From Clostridium hydrogenum (GTDB lineage Bacteria > Bacillota > Clostridia > Clostridiales > Clostridiaceae): a stretch of 64,000 bases of DNA. The notes under the pieces are model-generated. The model made no database searches and was not told the origin of the DNA. It saw only the letters and a program-made list of their open reading frames with translations. The position numbers and the translations under genes are program-made. How positions within the stretch are numbered: the first letter of the stretch is position 1; the number at the start of each line of letters is the position of its first letter. Shown piece by piece: positions 47,954 through 56,218 of the stretch. The stretch covers positions 1,755,501 through 1,819,500 of the forward strand of contig NZ_JAEACT010000002.1 in assembly GCF_021432385.1 (NCBI RefSeq), written 5' to 3'.

Positions 47954-48697
47954 ATGAGCTTAATAAAAATCAACAATCAATACATTCCGGTAAAAGAATT
48001 TAACAATCAAAGGGTTGTAACATTCAAAGATATTGATTTATTACATCAAAGAACAGATGGAATTGCAAGAAAGAATTTTAACAATAACATTCAACATTTT
48101 ATTGAAAATACAGACTATTTCTCCATAAAACCTTCGGATGTGAATAATTTTCCCATCCCAATAAATAACGCTGGGCTAACACTTATAACCGAATCAGGCT
48201 ACCTAATGTTAGTAAAATCATTTCAAGACGATTTGGCATGGAAGGTACAAAGAGAATTAGTAAATGGATATTTTAGAGTAAATGAACAAAAGCAACTTTC
48301 ACCAATGGATCAGTTAAGATTACAGTATCAGGTTATTGAACAGCATGAGGAAAAACTCAGTGAGCTTGATACTAAGGTAGAAAATTTAGCATTAACAATG
48401 AATATAACAGATGGACAAGCTAAAACAATTCAAGCACTAGTTCACAAAAGGGTTAAAACACTATGTTGCGGTGATGAAAGCAGCTCATACCAAAATCAAT
48501 CGCTAAGGAAAAAGGTGTATAGATATATTTGGAAAGCTTTAAAAGATTACTTGAATGTAACGGTATACCATAACATCTTAAGAAAAGATTACAGTCAAGC
48601 GTTAAAGTACCTGGATAGTATTACATTGCAGGGTGCGTTGCTTAGAGAGGTACAGGATGCTAACAATCAAGTTAATTTTAGTGAGGAGGTAGTATAA
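47954..48697 (+). CDS. ORF6N/ORF6C phage antirepressor
   Basis: 247 residues. The N-terminal ORF6N DNA-binding domain spans about 8-95 (PVKEFNNQRVVTFKDIDLLH). A coiled coil near 125-150 leads to the ORF6C domain. Proteins of this type relieve repression in temperate phages. ATG 47954 follows AAGGAGGGC; the frame is open to 47900 but without a site. It directly precedes the next gene. Confidence 0.88.
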   Translation: MSLIKINNQYIPVKEFNNQRVVTFKDIDLLHQRTDGIARKNFNNNIQHFIENTDYFSIKPSDVNNFPIPINNAGLTLITESGYLMLVKSFQDDLAWKVQRELVNGYFRVNEQKQLSPMDQLRLQYQVIEQHEEKLSELDTKVENLALTMNITDGQAKTIQALVHKRVKTLCCGDESSSYQNQSLRKKVYRYIWKALKDYLNVTVYHNILRKDYSQALKYLDSITLQGALLREVQDANNQVNFSEEVV

Positions 48698-49228
48698 ATG
48701 AATACACTAGACATAAAAATGCGACTTTTAGATGTAATCGAATTGAGAGAAGCAACAGCAATAAAAATGCACAATACCAGTTGTGAGGAACTTCTAAAAA
48801 GATACAGAGCACTAGATAAGGAAATGAATGATCCCATTAAAGATTTATGTGGACAAGCCAAATCACACACAGTAAAATTGGGTGCCATAACAATTACTTC
48901 CGGTGTTGATGCTAAAGATTTAGCTGAAGCTATTAGTACTTATGCAGCTAAGAGAAAATCAATTGAGGGGATACAAACTGAATCAAATAATATTCATGCA
49001 GATTTTATTAAAAGTGGAGTCCTTTCGCACCAAGAAGAGATTAAAAGAGAAGTTGCTCCAGAAGTATCAGTTCAAGAGCAACTTGAAGAAAATTTCTCAC
49101 CATATACAGGTGAAAAGCTACACGAAACTTGTCCTAACTGTTGGGTTAAAGACAATAAGCCATATAATTGCGGCTATAATAAATGCCCAGGATATACTTT
49201 GTTTTCTTTGGAAAAATCAAAGCCCTAA
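48698..49228 (+). CDS. Zinc-knuckle phage protein, unknown
   Basis: 176 residues. Helical start, then a C-terminal Cys cluster CPNCWVKDNKPYNCGYNKCPGY that should bind zinc. AGGAGGTAG precedes ATG. The gene's last 12 bases overlap the convergent DUF2321 gene. No family recognised. Confidence 0.75.
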   Translation: MNTLDIKMRLLDVIELREATAIKMHNTSCEELLKRYRALDKEMNDPIKDLCGQAKSHTVKLGAITITSGVDAKDLAEAISTYAAKRKSIEGIQTESNNIHADFIKSGVLSHQEEIKREVAPEVSVQEQLEENFSPYTGEKLHETCPNCWVKDNKPYNCGYNKCPGYTLFSLEKSKP

Positions 49229-49705
49229 AGATTTTTTAATGGTTTCAGATGCGATATTTACAATTATGTCTTTTACGCCATCAGCAGTATATGTAGCAGC
49301 TTTAGAAATGAACCTTTTAAACCTAGCTGCAGCTAATTGTGTTTTAGGCGTTGGAGATTCAACAATTAAATCAGGTAACGTATCGAAAAATTGTTTTTTC
49401 TCGTCTGAATTTAAGTTTTCATCTTCATCTATTAATGACTTTGCAGATTCTAATGCAGTTTTAGTCCAAGGATATGGTTTGCCACAATTATGACAATAAG
49501 ATGGAACTTTATATTTATTACCTAATGAAAAAACACCTTCAACTTCATAGTATCCACGGATAGAAGTATTACAGTCAGGGCAATTTGTGATAGTTGCAGC
49601 GCCACATTTTGAACAAAAATTTTCTTTAAGTTCAGGAGAATCATCTGCTGCTGTAGTTATCTTATGACCGTTAAGGCAAATTTGAGCTATATGATAATAT
49701 GGCAT
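49217..49705 (-). CDS. DUF2321 double zinc-ribbon protein on the minus strand
   Basis: 162 residues. YYHIAQICLNGHKITT, CSKCGAATITNCPDCNTSI and YCHNCGKPYPWT match the DUF2321 pattern with two zinc sites; the C-terminal helix region is amphipathic. ATG 49705 follows GAGGTGA on the minus strand; the frame upstream is not needed. It runs against all the surrounding early genes, so it likely has its own promoter and may be expressed in the lysogen. Confidence 0.82.
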   Translation of the reverse strand: MPYYHIAQICLNGHKITTAADDSPELKENFCSKCGAATITNCPDCNTSIRGYYEVEGVFSLGNKYKVPSYCHNCGKPYPWTKTALESAKSLIDEDENLNSDEKKQFFDTLPDLIVESPTPKTQLAAARFKRFISKAATYTADGVKDIIVNIASETIKKSLGL

Positions 49706-49781
49706 AATTATCACCTCACTTTCAAGTGAGTATTCTACAAAATAATGTAAAACCCTTTGGTTAAAAAAGGAAGTGAATTTA

Positions 49782-49940
49782 GTGAAAAATGTTGAGACCA
49801 TGACACCGGAGGAAAGACGTGCAGAAATAGCCTACAAAAGGCAATCTTTAGAACAACTATACGACAATATCCCAGAAGAACAGTACCAGGAACAAAAGGC
49901 ACTTGTTAGTAAAGAAATAAAGGAACTAGAGGAGGAATAA
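49782..49940 (+). CDS. 52-residue acidic early protein
   Basis: GTG start with AAAGGAAGTG upstream. The product is helical and acidic (LEQLYDNIPEEQYQEQ) with no known domain. The stop runs into the next gene. Confidence 0.55.
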   Translation: MKNVETMTPEERRAEIAYKRQSLEQLYDNIPEEQYQEQKALVSKEIKELEEE

Positions 49941-49941
49941 A

Positions 49942-50061
49942 TTGGACAAGCACAAAGAACAAAACACAACACTTGTATGCATAGCAGCAGTATTAACAAT
50001 AACCATTTTAGCGTTTGCAGTAGCATACGTGATGTTTGCAATAATAGATTATTTAAGTTAG
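49942..50061 (+). CDS. 39-residue single-helix membrane peptide
   Basis: TTG start with GAGGAGGAA upstream. A charged head MDKHKEQN leads into one long hydrophobic helix and a short tail DYLS. It may be a phage membrane peptide; role unknown. Confidence 0.55.
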   Translation: MDKHKEQNTTLVCIAAVLTITILAFAVAYVMFAIIDYLS

Positions 50062-50073
50062 GAGGTGTGGACC

Positions 50074-50265
50074 ATGATAATCCAATTGACGGGAGGGAAT
50101 AAGCAGTTAATAACTGAGTATCTAATGGAGCAGTACAAAGCAGAGTTATCAGAGAAAAACAACCACTGGCCAGCGCAACAAAAACATTTAGAAAGAGCAG
50201 CTAAAAAGCTAAACATACTATTTGGAAGATTGCATCTAGATGAACAAATACACAGCATTGAATAG
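50074..50265 (+). CDS. 63-residue helical phage protein
   Basis: ATG 50074 with GGAGG 8 bases upstream; GTG 50065 is also open. Basic and helical (EQYKAELSEKNNHWPAQQKHLERA). No family recognised. Confidence 0.55.
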   Translation: MIIQLTGGNKQLITEYLMEQYKAELSEKNNHWPAQQKHLERAAKKLNILFGRLHLDEQIHSIE

Positions 50266-50326
50266 ACACAGTAAATAACTGCGTAATAGCAAGTAACAAG
50301 GTATTTTGGGGGAAGGAGGAAGAAAT

Positions 50327-50497
50327 TTGAAACATGGTAAGAAACCAACTCTTAAGCAGTTGGGGAGAATTGCAAAGCTAGAATACAAGGGAAGAAAACT
50401 CAAACCTGAAAATTGGCTTGTGGTTAAAGATACAATAGAAGAATTTGTATTAGTTAATCGTAATTCAAGGCATATTGAAATATTTAAAAATAATTAA
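50327..50497 (+). CDS. DUF6906-like phage protein
   Basis: 56 residues, TTG start after AAGGAGGAAG. MKHGKKPTLKQ and LKPENWLVVKDTIEEFVLVNR match the short DUF6906 proteins that are frequent in Clostridium and Bacillus prophages. Function unknown. Confidence 0.7.
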   Translation: MKHGKKPTLKQLGRIAKLEYKGRKLKPENWLVVKDTIEEFVLVNRNSRHIEIFKNN

Positions 50498-50510
50498 GGA
50501 GGAATTTTTT

Positions 50511-50750
50511 ATGAAGGCAACAGGAGTAGTTAGAAAGGTAGATACATTGGGAAGGATAGTAATTCCTATGGAATTAAGGAGAACATTCAGCATAGAGGAA
50601 GGTGATCCATTAGAAATCTTTGTTGATGGAGAGCAAATTATCTTAAAGAAGTATCAGCCAGCTTGTATATTCTGTGGTGAAGGAAAAGACGTGGTTGAGT
50701 ATAAGGGTAAGAAAGTTTGCAAACATTGCTTGGAAGAATTAAAGAGGTGA
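50511..50750 (+). CDS. AbrB-type regulator with zinc ribbon
   Basis: 79 residues. The SpoVT/AbrB swapped-hairpin DNA-binding domain (VRKVDTLGRIVIPMELRR, about 5-50) is followed by two CxxC pairs (CIFCGEG and CKHCLEEL) that should bind zinc. AAGGAGGAA precedes ATG. Host regulators of this shape control the sporulation transition; the phage copy may tune host or phage genes. Confidence 0.9.
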   Translation: MKATGVVRKVDTLGRIVIPMELRRTFSIEEGDPLEIFVDGEQIILKKYQPACIFCGEGKDVVEYKGKKVCKHCLEELKR

Positions 50751-50755
50751 TTGCA

Positions 50756-50968
50756 TTGCTAAAAGTAACACCAGTTCAATCAGTATCGAAAGGTGCTAAT
50801 AGTTTTCAGCAAAATCATAGTGAAGAGTTTCAGAATATTCTGCAAACGGAAGAGAAAAAATACGAGGTTGATACAGACCATGTTTATGACAAGGATACAA
50901 ATGAGATTGTTTCAGATTTGGACAACATGGACCACAACACTTTGAAAAATTTATTGAGGGAGGAATAA
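50756..50968 (+). CDS. 70-residue phage protein
   Basis: TTG 50756 with AGAGGTGA upstream, at the end of the AbrB-like gene. The product is acidic, with VYDKDTNEIVSDLDNMD. No family recognised. Confidence 0.55.
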   Translation: MLKVTPVQSVSKGANSFQQNHSEEFQNILQTEEKKYEVDTDHVYDKDTNEIVSDLDNMDHNTLKNLLREE

Positions 50969-50970
50969 GC

Positions 50971-51231
50971 GTGCTAAAAGGATATTTAAGAGCATTAATA
51001 GACAGGTACTACAGAAGTTATGAGATAGCACTTAGGAATAGAGACAGTGTAAAAGCTGGCATGTTCAAGGGTGTATGTGATGATTTAGCAGATATGATGG
51101 AGTATATGGATGAAGCAAATAATCCACAGGAAAAGCCTAATTCTAACGGTAAACATGTAGCAATGGTATTTGTCGGCAAGTCAGCAGATTTTGCGGAGTA
51201 CTTAAAAAGAGAAGGAGTAAAACTTCAATAA
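50971..51231 (+). CDS. 86-residue phage protein
   Basis: GTG start with GGGAGGAA upstream. Helical N-terminus YLRALIDRYYRSYEIALRNRD and a central KAGMFKGVCDDLADMMEYM. No family recognised. It lies right before the ATPase gene. Confidence 0.6.
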   Translation: MLKGYLRALIDRYYRSYEIALRNRDSVKAGMFKGVCDDLADMMEYMDEANNPQEKPNSNGKHVAMVFVGKSADFAEYLKREGVKLQ

Positions 51232-51320
51232 AAAATACCCTCGCCAAAGGGTACAAAAATAAAAATTCAATCAACTTCATTCTATAACGGAATGATAAAA
51301 AAATCAATGGAGGATAGAAA

Positions 51321-53282
51321 ATGAGTAAATCAATTATTTTGAAAGGTTTATACCTAAAGAATTTCAAGGGAATCAAAGAGTTAGACATAGATTTTGCAAA
51401 GGTAACAAGTGTTTATGGGGATAATGGGACTGGAAAGACTACAGTGTTTGATGCATTTACATGGCTGCTATTTGATAAAGATAGCCAGGATAAATCTAAA
51501 TTTGATGTACAACCACTTGATGAAAATAACAATGTAGTCCATATGCTTGAAACGGAAGTAACTGCAGTTCTTGAAATAGATGGAATTAAGACAGCACTAA
51601 GAAAAATTTTGGAGGAAAAATGGGTTAAGCCAAAGGGTAAACCTGAATCAGAGCTTAAAGGAGTAACCACATCTTACTATATTGATGAAGTACCAAAGAA
51701 ACAGGGTGAATATAAGAAAGCTATTAATGACATTATTCAGGAAGATATATTCAAGCTTTTAACTAATCCCATGTATTTTAGTACTAACTTAAAATGGCAG
51801 GATAGAAAAAAGGTTTTAATGGACATTGTAGGAGATTTTACTGACAGTGATGTAATTGCTTCTAAAAAGGATTTACTTCCATTGAGGGAGCTATTAGGCA
51901 ATAAGAATATAGATGAATTGAAAAAGAGTATAGCAGCATCTAAGAAAAAACTTGTTAAGGATAAAGAAAATATCCCTGCAAGGGTAGACGAATGTAACAG
52001 ATCAGTAAGAAGTGATATTGATTTTGAACTGCAGGAGATAAATAAAAAGAATATTAGCGCCAATATTAAAATGTTGGATGAACAGATACTTGATAGTAGC
52101 AAAGTAGATGATGAAATACTAAAAAAAAGAGATAAACTATACAGCTTAAAGGATGAAATTAAAAATATTGAGTATGAAGCAAAATCAAATTCGGAAAAAC
52201 CATTATTAGAGCTAAAAGATAATTTATATAAATCCAATAGTCGTAAAATGCAGCTTGGTAGGGAACTTAATACGGTCGAATCAGAAATCCATTATAAAGA
52301 AATATCTGTCGCAAATCTTCAAGTTGAAATGGCTGAACTTAGAAAACAATACAAAGATATTCAAAATGAGGAACTACACTTTGATGAAGATATATTTGTT
52401 TGCCCTACGTGCAAGCGACCTTTTGAAGCTGATGACATAGAAACAAAGAAACAAGAAATGCTGGAAAATTTCAATTCCAATCAATCAAAAAGACTTGACC
52501 AAATAAATGTTAAAGGACAAGCAAAAGCAGCTAGAGTTGAATCACTAAATAAGGAACTTGAAGAACTAAATAGCAAAGCTACTGATTTAAATACTCAATT
52601 ATCAAAAGTTACTGCGGAAGTTACCGAGTTGCAAAAGAAAATAGGCGATTTTAAACCACAACTAAACCTAGAATCCGATGCAGAATATCAGGAACTTAAA
52701 AATGAGATTAGTGGTATCGAAGCTGAACTAAATAAACCTTCTGATACAAGCTCTATAGTAGAAGAACTTAAACATAAAAAAGCCAATTTAGGGATTGAAT
52801 TAGGTGGTATAAATAACCTTATAGCATTTAAAGAACAAAATTCAGCACTTACAGCGAGAATAGCGGAATTACAAGCTAAGGAAAAAGCACTAGCACAACA
52901 AATTGCAGACTTAGAAAAACAAGAGTTCCTATGTGATGATTTCATAAAAACTAAAGTTGAACTATTAGAATCTAGCATCAATAGTAAATTCAAATATGTT
53001 AAGTTTAGATTTTTTAAGCAACAGGTTAATGGTGGAATAGACGAAGATTGTGAGCCACTTGTTAATGGAGTACCTTTCAATACAAATTTAAATAGTGCTG
53101 CTAAGGTTAACGCTGGATTGGATATTATTAATACTCTTTCGCAACATTATGGCATCAATGCACCAATATTCGTAGATAACAAAGAAAGTGTTACAAAACT
53201 TATAGACACAGATAGTCAACTAGTTAATTTAGTTGTAAGTGAAAATGATAAAAAATTAAGAGTAGAAAGTGAGGAAATATAA
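51321..53282 (+). CDS. Rad50/SMC-like AAA ATPase of a phage recombination module
   Basis: 653 residues. Walker A GDNGTGKTT near 33-41, a CPTCKRPF zinc-hook-like pair near 361 between two coiled coils, and a C-terminal head half with a signature-like stretch and PIFVDNKES near 615. The usual Walker B Asp-Glu is Asp-Asn here. Genes of this type precede RecT-like proteins in many Firmicute prophages and probably aid end resection or loading. It overlaps nothing; recT starts on the next base. Confidence 0.85.
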   Translation: MSKSIILKGLYLKNFKGIKELDIDFAKVTSVYGDNGTGKTTVFDAFTWLLFDKDSQDKSKFDVQPLDENNNVVHMLETEVTAVLEIDGIKTALRKILEEKWVKPKGKPESELKGVTTSYYIDEVPKKQGEYKKAINDIIQEDIFKLLTNPMYFSTNLKWQDRKKVLMDIVGDFTDSDVIASKKDLLPLRELLGNKNIDELKKSIAASKKKLVKDKENIPARVDECNRSVRSDIDFELQEINKKNISANIKMLDEQILDSSKVDDEILKKRDKLYSLKDEIKNIEYEAKSNSEKPLLELKDNLYKSNSRKMQLGRELNTVESEIHYKEISVANLQVEMAELRKQYKDIQNEELHFDEDIFVCPTCKRPFEADDIETKKQEMLENFNSNQSKRLDQINVKGQAKAARVESLNKELEELNSKATDLNTQLSKVTAEVTELQKKIGDFKPQLNLESDAEYQELKNEISGIEAELNKPSDTSSIVEELKHKKANLGIELGGINNLIAFKEQNSALTARIAELQAKEKALAQQIADLEKQEFLCDDFIKTKVELLESSINSKFKYVKFRFFKQQVNGGIDEDCEPLVNGVPFNTNLNSAAKVNAGLDIINTLSQHYGINAPIFVDNKESVTKLIDTDSQLVNLVVSENDKKLRVESEEI

Positions 53283-54041
53283 ATGGATAATCAGTTAACA
53301 ATTAGAAAAGAAGAAACACAGGTTGCATCATCATTAGGAGTTTTTAGTTCAATGCAGAAGTTTGAAGAAGCTGCAAGAATGTCTAAAGCATTAGCAACTT
53401 CAACGCTAGTGCCAAAGGAATATCAGAACAATATAAGTAATTGCATGATTGCTATAGATACAGCTCAGAGATTAAATATATCACCATTTGCAACAATGCA
53501 AAATCTTTATATAGTCAATGGAAGACCTTCATGGTCAAGCCAGTTTATCATATCAGCTATAAATAAATGTCATAGATTTTCAGAACCATTAAAATTCAAA
53601 ATTGAAGGTGAAGGGAATGGACTTAGATGTTATGCATATACAAAAGACCTTAATGGCAATGAATTAAGAGGACCACTTATAACAATGGAAATGGCAAAAA
53701 TAGAGGGATGGCTTAATAAAAACGGTAGCAAGTGGAAAACAATGCCACAAGTAATGATTCAATACAGAGCCGCTTCCTTCTTTGGAAGATTACATTGTCC
53801 AGATATTCTTATGGGTGTTTATACAGATGATGAAAATGTTGAAAGAGAGCCAGCAACAATAGTTGATATAAGTGTTGAAGATTCAGTAAATAAAGAGATT
53901 GAGGAAAAAGGTAATTCAAAGCAAATCGATATAGAAGAAAAAAATGATAATAAAGCTGTTTCTAATGAAGCCCACACTGTAGAAAAACCAAAAGACCAAC
54001 AGCCACATCAAACAAAAATAGAAGAAGGACCAGCATTCTAA
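53283..54041 (+). CDS. RecT-like single-strand annealing protein
   Basis: 252 residues. The core VPKEYQNNISNCMIAIDTAQRL, SPFATMQNLYIVNGRPSWSS and MIQYRAASFFGRLHCPDI fit the RecT family; the C-terminal 60 residues are acidic and low complexity. It would anneal complementary single strands in phage recombination and replication. AGGAAAT lies before ATG. The MBL gene overlaps its stop, suggesting a shared complex. Confidence 0.85.
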   Translation: MDNQLTIRKEETQVASSLGVFSSMQKFEEAARMSKALATSTLVPKEYQNNISNCMIAIDTAQRLNISPFATMQNLYIVNGRPSWSSQFIISAINKCHRFSEPLKFKIEGEGNGLRCYAYTKDLNGNELRGPLITMEMAKIEGWLNKNGSKWKTMPQVMIQYRAASFFGRLHCPDILMGVYTDDENVEREPATIVDISVEDSVNKEIEEKGNSKQIDIEEKNDNKAVSNEAHTVEKPKDQQPHQTKIEEGPAF

Positions 54042-54766
54042 TGAGATTAAAAGTATTGGGAAGTGGTAGCAGTGGAAACTGCTATCTACTTCAAAATAAA
54101 AATGAAACACTAATACTTGAATGTGGGCTGCCTTATAAAACTATTCTGAAAGGCTTGAATTTCAATCTTAGCAATGTTGTAGGGTGTTTGGTCACACACG
54201 AGCATAAAGACCACTCTAAAGCTATAAATGATGTTTTAAACAATAGCATAGATGTTTATAGCAGTAATGGAACACTGAAAGCAATGAATATTGAAAGCTA
54301 TAGAGCAAAAATAATTGAAAGTGAAAAGCAATTTAAACTAAGAGGATTTACCATACTTCCTTTTGAAGCTGAGCATGACGCAGCAGAGCCACTAGGATTT
54401 CTTATTCAACATTCAGATTTTGGGAAAATGCTCTTTATTACAGATTCGTATTATTGTCAGTATAATTTTTCAAAAATTAATCGCATCATGGTTGAATGTA
54501 ACTATAGTAAATCTATCTTGAATGAAAATATAGAAAGTGGTTTGATTCATCCTACACTAGCAAATAGGCTTTTAAAATCACACTTTAGCATGGAGCATGT
54601 GAAAGAATTTCTAAAAGCAAATGATTTAAGTCAATGCAGAGAAATTATTTTAATACATTTATCAGACAGCAACAGTAATGCAGCACAATTCAAAGAAGAG
54701 ATTGAAAAGTTAACTGGAATACCAGTCTACATTGCAGAAAAGGGCTTGGAATTAGAACTATTTTAA
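54041..54766 (+). CDS. MBL-fold metallo-hydrolase of the RecT module
   Basis: 241 residues. LGSGSSGNCYLL is the start motif and H-E-H-K-D-H at 53-58 the metal site (HxHxDH); later histidines and DSY follow. MBL-fold nucleases take the place of a RecE-type exonuclease beside many phage recT genes, so a nuclease role is likely but unproven. The start overlaps the recT stop. Confidence 0.85.
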   Translation: MRLKVLGSGSSGNCYLLQNKNETLILECGLPYKTILKGLNFNLSNVVGCLVTHEHKDHSKAINDVLNNSIDVYSSNGTLKAMNIESYRAKIIESEKQFKLRGFTILPFEAEHDAAEPLGFLIQHSDFGKMLFITDSYYCQYNFSKINRIMVECNYSKSILNENIESGLIHPTLANRLLKSHFSMEHVKEFLKANDLSQCREIILIHLSDSNSNAAQFKEEIEKLTGIPVYIAEKGLELELF

Positions 54767-54778
54767 AGGAGTAATTCT

Positions 54779-55636
54779 ATGGGAGAAGGTAAAGGCTGGA
54801 TAAGTATATACAGAAAGATTCAAGATAGTTGGTTGTGGCAGGAGAAACCTTTTGATAAAGCACATGCCTGGATTGACCTTCTCTTGCTTGCCAATCATCA
54901 AGATAAAAAAACACTACTTGGCAATGAGTTAGTAGTAGTTAAACGCGGTAGTTTTATAACCTCACAAAAAAAATTAATGTATAGATGGGGATGGGGTTCT
55001 GAAAAAACTCGAAGATTTTTAAAGTTACTTCATAGTGATGGAATGATAAAAATTGAGACAGATAAAAAGAAAACAACTATCGTAATTAACAACTATGAGG
55101 AGTACCAAAATCAGAACGGTTTAAGCGCAGATATACCAAGCGATACAGCCAACAAGCAGAATGAAAATAGAACGCAAACAGAACACAATCAGAATGCAAA
55201 CAGAATACAATCAGAAACAAACAATAATGATAATAATGTAAATAATGATAATAAGAATATATATTGTCCAAACTCAAATGAGTTTCGACTCGCTTCATAT
55301 CTGTTTAATTTTATTAAGCGTAACAATCCAGATGCAAGGGAACCAAACTTACAAAAATGGTCCAAGCAGTTTGATTATATATTGCGTATAGATAAAAGAG
55401 ATATTGAAGAAGCAAAGAGCGTTATTAAATGGTGTCAAAATGATGATTTCTGGTGCACAAATATATTAAGTCCTGATAAGTTGCGAAAACAGTATGATAG
55501 ACTACTAGTGCAAATGAAGCAACCAGTAAAAACAGCAATCAAGGATAAGGGACACTTTAATGATTATAGTCAGAGACCATTTGATCCTACGTTAGAAGCT
55601 AAATTATTAGGATGGGACAATGATTCGAAAGGGTGA
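54779..55636 (+). CDS. Phage replication protein, DnaD-like
   Basis: 285 residues. GWISIYRKIQDSWLWQEKPFDKAHAWIDLL is typical of phage replisome organisers with a winged helix, followed by a low-complexity Asn/Gln-rich linker (about 115-160) and a helical C-terminal part. It would load helicase at the phage origin. AAGGAG precedes ATG. No DnaC-like loader is seen; the next gene is unrelated. Confidence 0.82.
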   Translation: MGEGKGWISIYRKIQDSWLWQEKPFDKAHAWIDLLLLANHQDKKTLLGNELVVVKRGSFITSQKKLMYRWGWGSEKTRRFLKLLHSDGMIKIETDKKKTTIVINNYEEYQNQNGLSADIPSDTANKQNENRTQTEHNQNANRIQSETNNNDNNVNNDNKNIYCPNSNEFRLASYLFNFIKRNNPDAREPNLQKWSKQFDYILRIDKRDIEEAKSVIKWCQNDDFWCTNILSPDKLRKQYDRLLVQMKQPVKTAIKDKGHFNDYSQRPFDPTLEAKLLGWDNDSKG

Positions 55637-55641
55637 AAAAT

Positions 55642-56064
55642 ATGATAAGCGAAGAAAATTTAAATAAAATGTTCAATGGTGCTGACAATATTCCAAAAGA
55701 AAAGGCAATTAAAAAAGCAGTTGAGAATTATAAAATATCTGAGAAAACTGCAACTTCTTATTACTATACATGGAAAGGCAAATATATGAAAGACAATAAC
55801 AAATTAAATGCTCCTAATGTGGTTCAAAGTAATAATCATACAGAGCCAAAAGAATCTCCAAAGGAACCTAAAGCAACTTTAAAGCTAGACATAGTTGGAG
55901 TAAATCTTAAAGGCGAAAATGGTACGTATAAGCTTTGTAAGAATGGTTTGGAGCTTGTAAATGAAGGGCAAATACTTGCATTTGAAAATAAGCAGCAATG
56001 GGAAGATTTTAAAAATGAAATTGATAGAGCGTTTGAGTATGGGAAGAGTGGCAAGGTATTTTAA
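55642..56064 (+). CDS. Unknown phage protein with HTH-like start
   Basis: About 140 residues. The first 50 (EKAIKKAVENYKISEKTATSYYYTWKGKYM) look like a short helix-turn-helix; a Pro/Lys linker and a small beta domain follow. ATG 55642 follows AGGGTG; GTG 55633 overlaps the previous stop. No family is assigned. Confidence 0.7.
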   Translation: MISEENLNKMFNGADNIPKEKAIKKAVENYKISEKTATSYYYTWKGKYMKDNNKLNAPNVVQSNNHTEPKESPKEPKATLKLDIVGVNLKGENGTYKLCKNGLELVNEGQILAFENKQQWEDFKNEIDRAFEYGKSGKVF

Positions 56065-56081
56065 AGTTAGAAGGTGATTAC

Positions 56082-56189
56082 GTGATAAAGTTTTGGGTGA
56101 ATAAGATAGTTCAATTATGTAAGCAGGGTTATGGATTTGAGGACGCTTGCAGGATAGTTGAGAATTGGAGAAATGAAGATGCAATATAA
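56082..56189 (+). CDS. 35-residue phage peptide
   Basis: GTG start after AGAAGGTGAT. The product is helical, MIKFWVNKIVQLCKQGYG. Small genes of this type often precede phage methylases. Unknown. Confidence 0.5.
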   Translation: MIKFWVNKIVQLCKQGYGFEDACRIVENWRNEDAI

Positions 56190-56218
56190 ATAAAATGTCA
56201 AGTAAAGAAGGTGGATTT

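Noticed and set aside
48942..49493. 183-codon plus-strand open frame
   Set aside because: It overlaps the 3' half of the 176-residue zinc-knuckle gene in another frame and the whole minus-strand DUF2321 gene. It has no ribosome site, and the other two have family or motif support.
51235..51252. TACCCT/AGGGTA hairpin before the ATPase gene as a terminator
   Set aside because: The stem is six pairs and no T-tract follows; the next gene starts 69 bases on.
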